NCBI RefSeq assembly: GCF_030812335.1
Contig: NZ_JAUSSN010000011.1
Location: 1 to 64,000, forward strand
Direction: 5' to 3'
DNA from: Pseudarthrobacter oxydans
Lineage (GTDB): Bacteria > Actinomycetota > Actinomycetes > Actinomycetales > Micrococcaceae
DNA length: 64,000 nt
Shown here: positions 1 to 8,180 of the stretch, piece after piece
How the letters are laid out: every line of letters begins with the position of its first letter
How positions within the stretch are numbered: the stretch's first letter is position 1
Notes under the pieces: model-generated
What the model saw: only the letters and a program-made list of their open reading frames with translations
What the model was told of the DNA's origin: nothing
The model's database searches: none
Position numbers and translations under genes: made by a program

Positions 1-398
1 CCAGCAAAGACAAACCACCCGGCTGGACCTCACCCTCCGGCCGGTACTATCCCAGCGAACAGCAGGACTGGGAACCACCCGACTGGCCACCAAACATTTT
101 GAAGGCCGGCGAAGGCTTCGACGAAGAAGGCCCGCCCGCGCACCCGGGCTGGGATCCCGACCTGGACCTGCCCGCGCACCCGGGCTGGGATCCCGACCTG
201 GACCTGCCCGCGCACCGGGGCTGGGATCCCGACGTGGACGCGCCCCCGGACCCCGGCCGGGACCCCAACTTGGAACTGCCGCCGGACCCTTTCCCTGACT
301 GGTACTTGTTCGCGGCCGGGCACCAATTCCCTGCAGCAGTCCCGGCGGATCCGCCCTGGCCAGCGCCCTTGAAGGCCCTTTCCAGGGATGTCATCTAG
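1..398 (+). CDS. HNH endonuclease / DUF222 family protein, C-terminal fragment cut by window edge
   Basis: The frame is open from the left edge (first full codon at base 3) to TAG at 396-398, about 131 residues. Its beginning lies outside the window. The first visible residues include WTSPSGRYYPSEQQDWEPP, which resembles the conserved tail after the HNH motif in DUF222 (13E12-repeat) HNH endonuclease-like proteins, a multicopy family in Arthrobacter. No HNH catalytic residues are visible here, so the assignment rests on this tail alone. The rest is an acidic Pro/Trp/Asp-rich extension with three and a half copies of a 12-residue repeat beginning AHPGWDPDLDLP. That extension is not usual for the family and may be a recent, disordered expansion. 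Confidence 0.6.
   Translation, partial: SKDKPPGWTSPSGRYYPSEQQDWEPPDWPPNILKAGEGFDEEGPPAHPGWDPDLDLPAHPGWDPDLDLPAHRGWDPDVDAPPDPGRDPNLELPPDPFPDWYLFAAGHQFPAAVPADPPWPAPLKALSRDVI
138..281 (+). repeat. 36-bp in-frame tandem repeat (four copies, last degenerate)
   Basis: Copies lie at 138-173, 174-209 and 210-245, with a degenerate fourth at 246-281. Copies 1 and 2 are identical and copy 3 has a few changes. The 36-bp unit is an exact number of codons, so copy-number change would keep the reading frame. Each unit encodes a 12-residue Ala-His-Pro-Gly-Trp-Asp-rich block. Confidence 0.9.
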
Positions 399-409
399 TC
401 CAATCTGGC

Positions 410-778
410 TCAGCGGCCATCCGGGGACCGAAAGCGTTCCCACGCTGACTGGCGGGTCATGCCCAATGCAGCGCCAATGCGTGCCCAGCTGATACTTCTT
501 TGTCGGGCGATCCCCACCCAGGCACATAGCCGCTGTTCGACTTGCGCGGCGACTGCGGAAACTTCCGGCAGGTGTGCGAGCAGTTCTTCATCAGTCATTT
601 TCGCCCAGGGATCCTCTGCCGGTGAGCTGTCCGTGCCGCTCAAGAGCTTGACGGATGACCTGGCGCAGTCCCCGCAGATGGCGACACCCGGACCAGCCAC
701 CAGGCGACGCATACTGCTGGCTGGTCTTGCACAGAAGCTGCACATCACCGGGCCTTCAAGTGGCAGTTCGACTTCCAC
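410..778 (-). CDS. ClpX-type C4 zinc-finger protein with C-terminal helix-turn-helix
   Basis: A 122-residue protein of unknown exact role. Residues 13-16 (CSFC) and 35-38 (CGDC) form the C4 zinc-binding pair seen at the N-terminus of ClpX. The AAA+ ATPase part of ClpX is absent. The C-terminus (SWARIGAALGMTRQ) looks like a helix-turn-helix, so this is probably a small DNA-binding protein, not a protease subunit. I chose GTG at 778 because AAGGAG lies six bases upstream. A GTG at 796 would add six residues but places that ribosome site inside the gene. It diverges from the MFS transporter gene. Similar zinc-finger/HTH proteins occur in actinobacteria without a defined function. Confidence 0.7.
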   Translation of the reverse strand: MEVELPLEGPVMCSFCARPASSMRRLVAGPGVAICGDCARSSVKLLSGTDSSPAEDPWAKMTDEELLAHLPEVSAVAAQVEQRLCAWVGIARQRSISWARIGAALGMTRQSAWERFRSPDGR

Positions 779-825
779 GTCATTCTCCTTGAGCACGTTG
801 GCTAAAGATATTCAGTGTAGTTGAC

Positions 826-855
826 TTGTCAGGCTGATCCTGACACATTGTCAGG
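826..855. promoter_or_regulatory. Inverted plus direct repeat, candidate operator of the MFS gene
   Basis: TGTCAGG (827-833), a 5-base spacer and CCTGACA (839-845) form a perfect 7-bp inverted repeat. TTGTCAGG occurs again at 848-855, a 22-bp period from the copy at 826-833. TTGACT at 821-826 could be a -35 box for the rightward gene. It lies in the spacer of two divergent genes. The binding protein is unknown. Confidence 0.4.
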
Positions 856-913
856 CGTGACCTTACAGCCAGTCGTAGATGCAGGGAGCCGGCCGCCCAA
901 CAAAACACCACTG

Positions 914-2158
914 ATGCGGCTGGTTGCGTTCCGGAAGCTGTGGATGTCCAGCGCGTTCGAGGGTGCGGGCGATGGAGGAAGCCGCGTCGTGATCCCGATC
1001 ATTGCTGTCTCGATGCTTGGTGGTGGCGCTCTGGAAGTGGGAATCATCAACGCCCTGAGCCTGAGTGCCTTCCTTGTCCTGGGCGTCCCAATCGGTGTCT
1101 GGGTGGACAGGCTTCGCCGACGGCGGCTGATGATCGCTGCGGACGTGTTCCGGGTACTGGTCGTCCTTAGCGTTCCGACGGCCTTCATGACAGGTGCGAT
1201 GTCGATCGGGCATCTGCTGGTCTGCGTGGCGCTGCTCAGCGTCGCCGATGTCGTGTTCACCACCGCCCATGGAGCCTTCGTCCCTTCCGTAGTGGACCGC
1301 GAGCAGGTCAGCGACGCCCACGCCCGGCTGCAATCGGCCGCCAGTCTGGTCGCCGTCGGCTCCCCGTCCCTGACGGCGGCGCTGCTCATCGTCATCGCGG
1401 CACCGTTCGCCCTGGTATCGGCGGGGATCTCCTACGCTTTGTCCGCCCTGACCCTCGCGAGCATCCAGGTCGGTGAGGACGTCAAGCCGCCCCGGCACCA
1501 CGAAGGGTTCTGGCCGGCGGCACGTGCCGGGCTGTCCTTCACCATCCACCACCCGGTGCTCAGAGGTCTCTTCCTGTCCGGCATGGTCCTCAACGCGGCC
1601 ACCATGTTCGGCAGCGCCGCCACCGCGGTCTACGCCCTCGGCGTCCTGGGGCTCAGCGCCGCTGTTTTTGCGCTGCTTAGCACCTTCGCCGCCCTGGGCG
1701 GTTTGGCGGCCTCCTTCGCAGCACCGGCCATCCTGAAGAAATTGGGCATCGGGACGACCAGGATTCTCGCCGGCATCGCCTGCGTCCCGATCGTCGCGCT
1801 GACGCCCCTGGCCGCGGTCCTGCCGTGGTTCCCGGCCCTCTGGCTCGGCGCCTCCACGTTTGGGTGGGCCTTCCTCGTCGTGGTCATCTCGGTGGCAGGA
1901 GCCGGCCTCGTCCCGCGCATCGCTCCGGCCCACAGGCTAGGAACCGTCATGGCGAGCAGCCGACTCTTTGTCCTCGGAATTATGCCGCTCGCCAGCCTCG
2001 CCGGGGGCGCGCTGGCCGCATGGATAGGTGTCCAACCCGTGCTCTGGATCTGGGCCCTGCTCGCCGGTGCCTCTGTCGTCCCGATCGTCTTTTCGCCGAT
2101 GCGGACCTGGCGGGAACTTCCGGCGGAATCAGACGCCGAAGCCCCCGTTACCGGCTGA
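914..2158 (+). CDS. MFS transporter
   Basis: A polytopic inner-membrane protein of about 414 residues with roughly twelve hydrophobic segments, as expected for major facilitator superfamily exporters. The start FRKLWMSSAFEGAGDG resembles the N-terminus of drug-efflux-like MFS proteins just before TM1. The loop after TM2 carries the Arg-rich stretch DRLRRRR (motif A-like). The frame is open further upstream to a TTG at 821, but those 31 codons have low third-position GC and overlap the inverted repeat at 827-845, so I prefer ATG 914. That ATG lacks a clear ribosome site, so the start is uncertain. The substrate cannot be told from sequence. Confidence 0.8.
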   Translation: MRLVAFRKLWMSSAFEGAGDGGSRVVIPIIAVSMLGGGALEVGIINALSLSAFLVLGVPIGVWVDRLRRRRLMIAADVFRVLVVLSVPTAFMTGAMSIGHLLVCVALLSVADVVFTTAHGAFVPSVVDREQVSDAHARLQSAASLVAVGSPSLTAALLIVIAAPFALVSAGISYALSALTLASIQVGEDVKPPRHHEGFWPAARAGLSFTIHHPVLRGLFLSGMVLNAATMFGSAATAVYALGVLGLSAAVFALLSTFAALGGLAASFAAPAILKKLGIGTTRILAGIACVPIVALTPLAAVLPWFPALWLGASTFGWAFLVVVISVAGAGLVPRIAPAHRLGTVMASSRLFVLGIMPLASLAGGALAAWIGVQPVLWIWALLAGASVVPIVFSPMRTWRELPAESDAEAPVTG

Positions 2159-2176
2159 CTCCGGACGAGGCAGCAA

Positions 2177-3265
2177 TCAGAAGCCCGGGCGGCGTGCGCG
2201 CAGCGCCACGGCCTCTTCGGCGACGTCCAGCAGCCTGCGGGCCGACTCGTCCCAGCTGAAGTCCGCGGCGCGTTCCACCGAGCGGCGGGACCGGGCCTTC
2301 CACAGGTCCGGTTCCTCAAGCTTCCGGACCGCGGCGGCGAACTCCGCCGGGGAATCAGCGTGGACGTAGCTGACGGCGTCGCCGCCCACCTCGCGGAAGA
2401 TCGGGATGTCGCTGGCGATCACGGGCGTGCCGTGCGACATAGCTTCAACGAGGGGCAGACCGTAGCCCTCCGCCTTGGACAGGCTAATCAGCGCCGTGGT
2501 GCGGCCCAGCATGGCCTCATACTCGGCGTCGGTCACGCCGTTGTGGAAGACGATGTCGGCGCCCGCCGGTGCCAGGGCTTCGAGTTCGGCCCGGCGATCG
2601 GGGGTGATCCGGCTGAGTAGGTGCAGGGTCATGTCCGGGAGCTCCGCCATGCCCCGGATCATGGTCTCGACGTTCTTGTATGGCATGAAGGAACCCATGT
2701 ACAGCAGCGTCTTGTCCGCCCCCGCTCCGGGGTCCCGCGGCGTATGGCCGTGTTGCGGGGCGTTCCCGACGATCCGGACGGGACGCTGGGTCAGCCGGTA
2801 CTTCGAGATCAGCGCGGCGGTCGTGGAACTGATGGTGGCGACGACGTCGGCCCGGTTCAGCAGCAGCCGCTGCGGCCAGAATGCCTTGTGGTACAGCCGC
2901 CAGAGGACCCGGACCGGAGCCGGCAGGAAGCCGGGGGGTGCCGGGTGTTCGTAGTAGATCAGGTCATGCAGGGTCAGCACCAGGGCGTACTTCCGGCCCC
3001 AGCTGCCCATGGTCTGCATCGGACACACGACAACGTCGGCGCCGAGCTTGTTGACCCGCCCCGCGACGAACAGCTCGGCCGGGGACAGGGGGCTGTTGAT
3101 TAGGGTGTACGGCACATCCGGAAGCAGGGCCAGCTGGCGGACGTCGCTGATCAGCATGGAGACATCGGCGATTTTTGCCGTCGCCTCGATCAGGCTGGAC
3201 CCGTAGCGGCTGATGCCGTCATGGTGGTCCAGCCGGGTGAAGCGGGCATCGATGAGGATTTTCAC
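2177..3265 (-). CDS. Glycosyltransferase family 4 (GT-B fold)
   Basis: A 362-residue cytoplasmic or membrane-associated glycosyltransferase that probably moves a sugar from a nucleotide-sugar donor to a glycan or lipid acceptor. The GT4 signature EGYGLPLVE (E-x7-E) lies around residues 265-275, within SLSKAEGYGLPLVEAMSHG. The N-terminal half has the short acceptor-side domain starting MKILIDARFTR. Length is normal for the family. Its start overlaps the stop of the upstream alpha/beta hydrolase by 4 bp, so translation is probably coupled. It is the last gene of the leftward SorC-AKR-hydrolase-GT group. Donor and acceptor are unknown. Confidence 0.85.
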   Translation of the reverse strand: MKILIDARFTRLDHHDGISRYGSSLIEATAKIADVSMLISDVRQLALLPDVPYTLINSPLSPAELFVAGRVNKLGADVVVCPMQTMGSWGRKYALVLTLHDLIYYEHPAPPGFLPAPVRVLWRLYHKAFWPQRLLLNRADVVATISSTTAALISKYRLTQRPVRIVGNAPQHGHTPRDPGAGADKTLLYMGSFMPYKNVETMIRGMAELPDMTLHLLSRITPDRRAELEALAPAGADIVFHNGVTDAEYEAMLGRTTALISLSKAEGYGLPLVEAMSHGTPVIASDIPIFREVGGDAVSYVHADSPAEFAAAVRKLEEPDLWKARSRRSVERAADFSWDESARRLLDVAEEAVALRARRPGF

Positions 3266-4191
3266 GCGGAATGGTCCTTCAGGAAGCTGCGGATAAAGCC
3301 CGCGGCGGGTTCCGGGGTTTCGTAGTGGATCAGGTGGCCGACGCCGGGGATGACGTCGAGGTGCGCGTCCGGCAGCAGGGCCAGCAGCGTGTGCTGGTCC
3401 GGCAGTGCGGCGATCTCGTCCTTTTCCCCGGCGATCAGCAGCACGGGAAGGGTCAGGCTGCCGGCCACTTCCGCCACGTTGCTGCCGACCGAGGCCTTGA
3501 ACGCTTCCAGCAGGCTCTCCCGGTCCGCAAACGCGGAGAAATAGGCGCTGTGCTGGGCATGCACAAAACGGCGGAGCTGCTTGTCCCGGGTCTTCGCCAT
3601 CGTCTCGCTCATGACCCGGACGATCAGCTGGCTGCGCAGCAGGCCCTGCCCCAGGCCGCGGGGAAGGCGCGCGGCGGCTTCGTAGTACAGGACGGCGAAC
3701 TTGGTCATGAGCCCCTTGGGCCCCTCCAGCGCGGGGGCGGCGATCGGGTTGACCAGGATCAGCTCGGAGACCGTGCCAGGGTGCGCCGCCACGTAGTGGC
3801 TCGCGACAATGGAGCCAAAGGAGTGGCCCAGCAGGACCGTGTCGGGCCCCAGACCCAGGGCGCCCATGAAGTCCGCGACGAACCGGCCGTAGCGCTCAAC
3901 GCTGTGTTCGGCACCGACGAAGGCGGCAGAGCTGCCGAAGCCGGGGAGGTCCGGCATGATCAGCCGCATCTCGGGGAGCTGGTCGGCCACGCGGAGCAGG
4001 CCATGGTGGTCGCCGCGGAAGCCGTGGATGACCAGGATGGTCCGGGTCTCCGGAGTCACCCGGACCGGCTCGTAGCTCCAGTACGCGACCCTGGTGCCGT
4101 CAAGAACCACCTCGGAGGCATGGGTGCGGGCCTCGAGCCCGGCGCTGAACAGGGGAGTGGTGGGGGAAGGCTCGGTGGCCACGTGTTCCAT
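3262..4191 (-). CDS. Alpha/beta hydrolase
   Basis: A 309-residue hydrolase. HG motif IHGFRGDH supplies the oxyanion side, the nucleophile elbow is GHSFGS, and the catalytic His is probably in GVGHLIHYE near the C-terminus. The arrangement matches esterase/lipase-like or haloperoxidase-like alpha/beta hydrolases. The substrate is unknown. I start at ATG 4191; the frame stays open to 4242, but that would run into the upstream aldo/keto reductase gene. It lies 10 bp downstream of that gene and overlaps the glycosyltransferase gene by 4 bp, so the three are very likely one transcript. Confidence 0.8.
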   Translation of the reverse strand: MEHVATEPSPTTPLFSAGLEARTHASEVVLDGTRVAYWSYEPVRVTPETRTILVIHGFRGDHHGLLRVADQLPEMRLIMPDLPGFGSSAAFVGAEHSVERYGRFVADFMGALGLGPDTVLLGHSFGSIVASHYVAAHPGTVSELILVNPIAAPALEGPKGLMTKFAVLYYEAAARLPRGLGQGLLRSQLIVRVMSETMAKTRDKQLRRFVHAQHSAYFSAFADRESLLEAFKASVGSNVAEVAGSLTLPVLLIAGEKDEIAALPDQHTLLALLPDAHLDVIPGVGHLIHYETPEPAAGFIRSFLKDHSA

Positions 4192-4201
4192 TCGATAAGT
4201 C

Positions 4202-5080
4202 CTAGTTGACTGAGTCCGGGTTGGATCCGGTGCGGAAGCCACGTTCCAGACCGGACAGGGCGTCCATGGCGGCGGCGTCGAGGCTGAATCCGAAGACGTT
4301 CAGGTTTTCTTTGATCCGGGCGTAGGAGCTCGCTTTGGGGATGGCGACATGGCCGAGCTGGACATGCCAGCGGAGGATGATTTGCGCCGGTGTCTTGCCG
4401 TGCGCCGCGGCGAGGTCGAGCACCACCGGATCCTGCAGGACCTGGCCGCGGCCCAACGGACTCCACGCCTCCGTGGTGATGCCGAGCTCGCCGTGCAGGG
4501 TGCGCAGCTCCTCCTGCTGGAGCCAGGGGTGCAGTTCGATCTGGTTGACGGCCGGGACGACTTCCGCGGTCTGCAGCAGACGGTCCAGGTGGGCCGGCTG
4601 GAAATTCGAGACCCCGATGGCCCGCGCCCTGCCTTCCCGGTAGAGCGTCTCCATCGCGCGGTAGCTCTCGGGATACAGCCCGCGCTGCGGACAGGGCCAG
4701 TGGATCAGGTAAAGATCCACATATTCCAGTCCGAGGTTCGACATGGACGTGTCGAAGGCACGCAGGGTGGCGTCATAGCCCTGGTCGTCGTTCCAGAGCT
4801 TGGTGGTGACAAACAGGTCCTCGCGTGAGAGCGAAGGGGAGGACTCGCCGGAACCGCCGCGGGCGTCGTCGGTGCTCACGAAACTCGACAGCGAGCCAAT
4901 GCCCCGGCCAACGCCCGTCTCGTTGCCGTACATGGCGGCGGTGTCGAAGTGCCGGTAGCCGGCCTCCAGTGCCATGGTCACGAGTCCGGCGGCTTCCGCG
5001 GGGGGTACTTTGTAGAGTCCGAACCCCAACTGGTCGATCAGTACTCCGTTGTTGAGGCTAAGCCGCGGCGAGGGTTTCAT
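4202..5080 (-). CDS. Aldo/keto reductase
   Basis: A 292-residue NADPH-dependent oxidoreductase of the AKR superfamily, probably 2,5-diketo-D-gluconate-reductase-like. The tetrad is visible: Asp46 and Tyr51 in FDTAAMYGNE, Lys94 in VTTKLW, and His127 in LIHWPCP. Residues 61-85, between the first catalytic block and the Lys strand, form a Ser/Gly-rich insertion where relatives have only a few residues. ATG 5080 is chosen over an upstream GTG at 5119 because family members begin close to this point. It sits 50 bp after the SorC-type regulator and 10 bp before the hydrolase. It may act on carbonyl by-products of sugar or glycerol metabolism, but only context suggests that. Confidence 0.85.
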   Translation of the reverse strand: MKPSPRLSLNNGVLIDQLGFGLYKVPPAEAAGLVTMALEAGYRHFDTAAMYGNETGVGRGIGSLSSFVSTDDARGGSGESSPSLSREDLFVTTKLWNDDQGYDATLRAFDTSMSNLGLEYVDLYLIHWPCPQRGLYPESYRAMETLYREGRARAIGVSNFQPAHLDRLLQTAEVVPAVNQIELHPWLQQEELRTLHGELGITTEAWSPLGRGQVLQDPVVLDLAAAHGKTPAQIILRWHVQLGHVAIPKASSYARIKENLNVFGFSLDAAAMDALSGLERGFRTGSNPDSVN

Positions 5081-5130
5081 AGCATCGACTTTACCGACTC
5101 CGCCGGCGGGACTGCCCACGGCGGGCCGGT

Positions 5131-6093
5131 TCAGGACAACCCGTCAAAGCTGACCAGCCGGCGGGCGCTGGCCTCGTCGAGGATCAGGTCTGTGGCCAGC
5201 CCCGCGGCCAGGGCGCCGCGCAGGCCGTTGATCTTGGAAGCGCCCGACACCACACAGATCCGACGCCGGACCTGGCGCAACTGCGCCAGGTCCGGGCCGG
5301 TGGAGCGTTCGTTGAGGGTGATGCCGTCAGAGGATCCGTCTGCGCGGAAGAAGACGGTCGCCACATCGCCCACGACGTCCGAGGAGGCCAGGACCGCCAG
5401 GTCGTCTTCGTCGAGGTAGCCGCCCGCGTAGACGTGGCTGGGGTAGTCGGCGTCGACCGAGCCGACGCCGAATATGGCGATGCTCATGCGGGCCTGCAGT
5501 TCAAGGATCCGTTGCACACTGCGCTCATTCCACATGGCCCGCTTCGTCGCGGCGTGGTCGAAGAACGCCGGGACCGGGAACTGTTCCACCCGCGCCCCGT
5601 AGGCGCTGCCAAAGCGCCGCATGATGTCTGAGGCGTAGGTGATGCCCGTGGTTTGCATGTTGCCTGCGCCGTTGAGTTGCACGATCACACTGTCATGGGT
5701 GATCTTCCGGGTCAGGTGCCGGCTGACAGCGCTCAGGGTGGAGCCCCACGCGACGCCGATGATGGCATTGGAGTCGACCAGCGGGCCGATGGTACGCGCG
5801 GCCTGCATCGCTACACGGTCCAGTGTTTCCGCCTCATTCAGCGTGTCCACTACCGGAACGACGTGCACATCGACCTTGTATTCGGCGCGGATCATGCTTG
5901 CCAGTTCGGGGCCCGTGTCCAGCGGACTGCGGATCTGGATCTGCACCAGCCCCGATTCCCGAGCCGAGGAAAGCAGCCGGGACACGGTGGACCGGGACGT
6001 GCGGAGCTCGCGGGCAATCGCGTCCATGGTCAGGTCCTGCAGGTAATACAACTGGGCCGCGCGAAGGGCGTCGGAACTGCGTGAGGGTGTCAT
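5131..6093 (-). CDS. SorC/DeoR-type sugar-binding transcriptional regulator
   Basis: A 320-residue regulator with an N-terminal helix-turn-helix (MDAIARELRTSRSTVSRLL) and a long C-terminal SorC-type sugar-phosphate-binding domain with the GVAWGSTL phosphate loop. It diverges from glpD with about 120 bp between, so it probably controls the glycerol operon, and perhaps itself, in response to a phosphorylated metabolite such as glycerol 3-phosphate. That link is inferred from position. I prefer ATG 6093, preceded by GGAAATGG. A GTG at 6111 would add six residues and lies inside an inverted repeat. It also heads the leftward AKR-hydrolase-GT genes. Confidence 0.8.
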   Translation of the reverse strand: MTPSRSSDALRAAQLYYLQDLTMDAIARELRTSRSTVSRLLSSARESGLVQIQIRSPLDTGPELASMIRAEYKVDVHVVPVVDTLNEAETLDRVAMQAARTIGPLVDSNAIIGVAWGSTLSAVSRHLTRKITHDSVIVQLNGAGNMQTTGITYASDIMRRFGSAYGARVEQFPVPAFFDHAATKRAMWNERSVQRILELQARMSIAIFGVGSVDADYPSHVYAGGYLDEDDLAVLASSDVVGDVATVFFRADGSSDGITLNERSTGPDLAQLRQVRRRICVVSGASKINGLRGALAAGLATDLILDEASARRLVSFDGLS

Positions 6094-6106
6094 CCCATTT
6101 CCGTTC

Positions 6107-6132
6107 TGCACGTTTGTGCATAGTGCTTGACT
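6107..6132. promoter_or_regulatory. Divergent control region of the SorC regulator and glpD
   Basis: TGCAC-gttt-GTGCA (6107-6120) is a perfect short inverted repeat next to the regulator start. TTGACT at 6127-6132 could be the -35 box of the glp operon; no convincing -10 sits at 17 bp. Autoregulation through this site is plausible but only inferred. Confidence 0.3.
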
Positions 6133-6213
6133 CCATTTTCCATTAGTCCAAACAATAGTGTTGAACGGCGCCGCGTGGCGCGCCGCACAGGACCAAACCC
6201 AGAGGAGCAGTTC

Positions 6214-8025
6214 TTGGGACAGAAGGATTCAGCCCGCACCCAGGCGTCGGCCGGCGAGCGAGCATCGGTGCAGAAGCTGCGGATGCGGCCCCACGCCCAG
6301 GTGCTGATCATCGGCGGCGGCATTAACGGAGTGGGCACGTTCCGGGACCTGGCCCTGCAGGGTGTGGACGTCGCCCTCGTGGAGCGCGGTGATTACTGCC
6401 AGGGGGCCAGCGGCGCCTCCTCACACATGATCCATGGCGGCATCCGCTACCTCGAGAACGGCGAGTTCCGACTCGTCCAGGAATCGGTGGTGGAACGGAA
6501 CCGGCTGCTGCGCATCGCCCCGCACTACGTCAAGCCGCTGCAGACCACCATCCCCATCTTCAGCACCTTCTCCGGCATCCTCGCCGCTCCGCTGCGTTTC
6601 CTGACGCACAGGCAGCAGGGCGCCCCGAAGGAACGCGGGGCCGTCCTGATCAAGCTCGGCCTGAGCATGTACGACTTCTTCTCCCGTGACGGCGGCGCCG
6701 TCCCCCGCCACCAGTTCCGCGGCCGCAAGCGGGCCCTGGCGGAACTGCCGCGCCTGCACCCGGGCATCAAGTATGCCGCTACATATTTTGACGCCTCCGT
6801 CCACAACCCGGAGCGCCTGACCCTGGACGTGCTCCAGGACGGTGAGAAGGCCGGCGCCGCCGGCGCCAGTGACGCCCGCGCCAGCAACTACCTCTCCCTC
6901 GTCTCCGTCCGGGACAGTGCAGGAACCGGGCGCCCCGGAAGCACCGTGGAACTCCGCGACGAGCTCACCGGTGAACTGTTCGACTTCTCCGCGGACGTCA
7001 TCGTCAACACCACCGGCGCCTGGGTCGACCAGACCAACCAGGCGATGGGCGCGGCGTCGGCGTTCATGGGCGGCACCAAGGGATCGCACATCGTGCTGGA
7101 CCACCCGGAGCTGCTGGCGGCCTGCAACGGTCGCGAGATCTTCTTCGAACACACCGACGGCCGGATCGTGCTGATCTACCCGATGGGGGACCGGGTCCTG
7201 GTGGGCACCACGGACGTCGACGCCGACATGGCGGAGGACGCCGTGTGCACCGAGGGGGAGATCGACTACTTCTTCGACCTGATCGGCCACGTCTTCCCGG
7301 ACATTCCAGTGGACCGGGAGCAGATCGTCTACACCTTCTCCGGTGTCCGCCCGCTGCCCCGGCACGACGCCACCCAGCCCGGCTTCGTCAGCCGCGACTA
7401 CCGGATCGAACGCCGCGCCGGCGCCACACCGGCCGCTGGAGCAGGACATGGCGGCGGCGCCGTCGTGCTCAGCCTCGTCGGCGGAAAGTGGACCACGTTC
7501 CGGGCCCTCGCCGAACACCTGAGTAACGACGTCCTCGCCGAACTCGGGATGGAGCGGAAGGTCTCGACGGCGAAACTCGCCATCGGCGGCGGCGCCGGCT
7601 TCCCCGACAGCGAGGACGGCGTGCAGCGCTGGATCAAGGCGCACATGACCGCCGGACGCGACGCGGACCGCACGGCCGGGCTGCTGACCCGGTACGGCAC
7701 CCGCGCCGAGGAAGTCATCGGCTTCCTCGACGGCACCCCGGGAGCCGCCCCGGACCGGCTCCTGCACTCGACCCGAGAACTCAGCGTCCGCGAACTGGAG
7801 TTCATGGCCCGGAACGAGCAGGTCGGGCACCTGATTGACGTGCTGATCCGCCGCACCTCCCTCGCCTTCCGGGGGCTGGTGACCGGCGAGCTGCTGAACG
7901 AGGTCGCCGACATCCTCTCCGGCCCGTTGAGCTGGGACACGGCGACGCGTTCATCCGAGATCACCCACGCTCAGGAGGTGCTCAAACGGTTCCACGGCGT
8001 CCAGGTCCACAGCCTGGTCTCCTGA
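6214..8025 (+). CDS. glpD: Glycerol-3-phosphate dehydrogenase (FAD, respiratory)
   Basis: A 603-residue flavoprotein that oxidises sn-glycerol 3-phosphate to dihydroxyacetone phosphate and passes electrons to the quinone pool at the membrane. The FAD-binding Rossmann motif LIIGGGINGVG is near residues 31-41. GASSHMIHGGIRYLE follows, as in GlpD, and the C-terminal GlpD domain ends near LKRFHGV. The start is TTG 6214, with AGAGGAG six bases upstream; the frame is open further upstream without a ribosome site. It is the first gene of glpD-glpF-glpK and diverges from the SorC-type regulator. Confidence 0.95.
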   Translation: MGQKDSARTQASAGERASVQKLRMRPHAQVLIIGGGINGVGTFRDLALQGVDVALVERGDYCQGASGASSHMIHGGIRYLENGEFRLVQESVVERNRLLRIAPHYVKPLQTTIPIFSTFSGILAAPLRFLTHRQQGAPKERGAVLIKLGLSMYDFFSRDGGAVPRHQFRGRKRALAELPRLHPGIKYAATYFDASVHNPERLTLDVLQDGEKAGAAGASDARASNYLSLVSVRDSAGTGRPGSTVELRDELTGELFDFSADVIVNTTGAWVDQTNQAMGAASAFMGGTKGSHIVLDHPELLAACNGREIFFEHTDGRIVLIYPMGDRVLVGTTDVDADMAEDAVCTEGEIDYFFDLIGHVFPDIPVDREQIVYTFSGVRPLPRHDATQPGFVSRDYRIERRAGATPAAGAGHGGGAVVLSLVGGKWTTFRALAEHLSNDVLAELGMERKVSTAKLAIGGGAGFPDSEDGVQRWIKAHMTAGRDADRTAGLLTRYGTRAEEVIGFLDGTPGAAPDRLLHSTRELSVRELEFMARNEQVGHLIDVLIRRTSLAFRGLVTGELLNEVADILSGPLSWDTATRSSEITHAQEVLKRFHGVQVHSLVS

Positions 8026-8034
8026 TAGACCTCG

Positions 8035-8155
8035 GCGCCCGGACGGGGGACGTCCGGGCGCAAGGACTGCGTGGTCCCCTGGGGGACCGGCGCAGTGGCC
8101 GGCCGGCGGCGCCAACACGTCGCCGGCCCAACAGCCCTCAAACTCGCGAGGGCTG
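8035..8155 (+). other. Cluster of four consecutive hairpins in the glpD-glpF spacer
   Basis: Four stems follow one another between the two genes: GCGCCCGGACG/CGTCCGGGCGC (8035-8061, 11 bp perfect); a compound stem CTGCG...CGCAG enclosing GGTCCCC/GGGGACC (8067-8095); a GC-rich imperfect stem around 8097-8128; and CAGCCCTC/GAGGGCTG (8132-8155, 8 bp perfect). None has a T-run, so a simple terminator is unlikely. RNA processing or differential stability of the operon mRNA is possible. Confidence 0.6.
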
Positions 8156-8180
8156 ACAACAGAAAATAGAGGAGTCAAAG

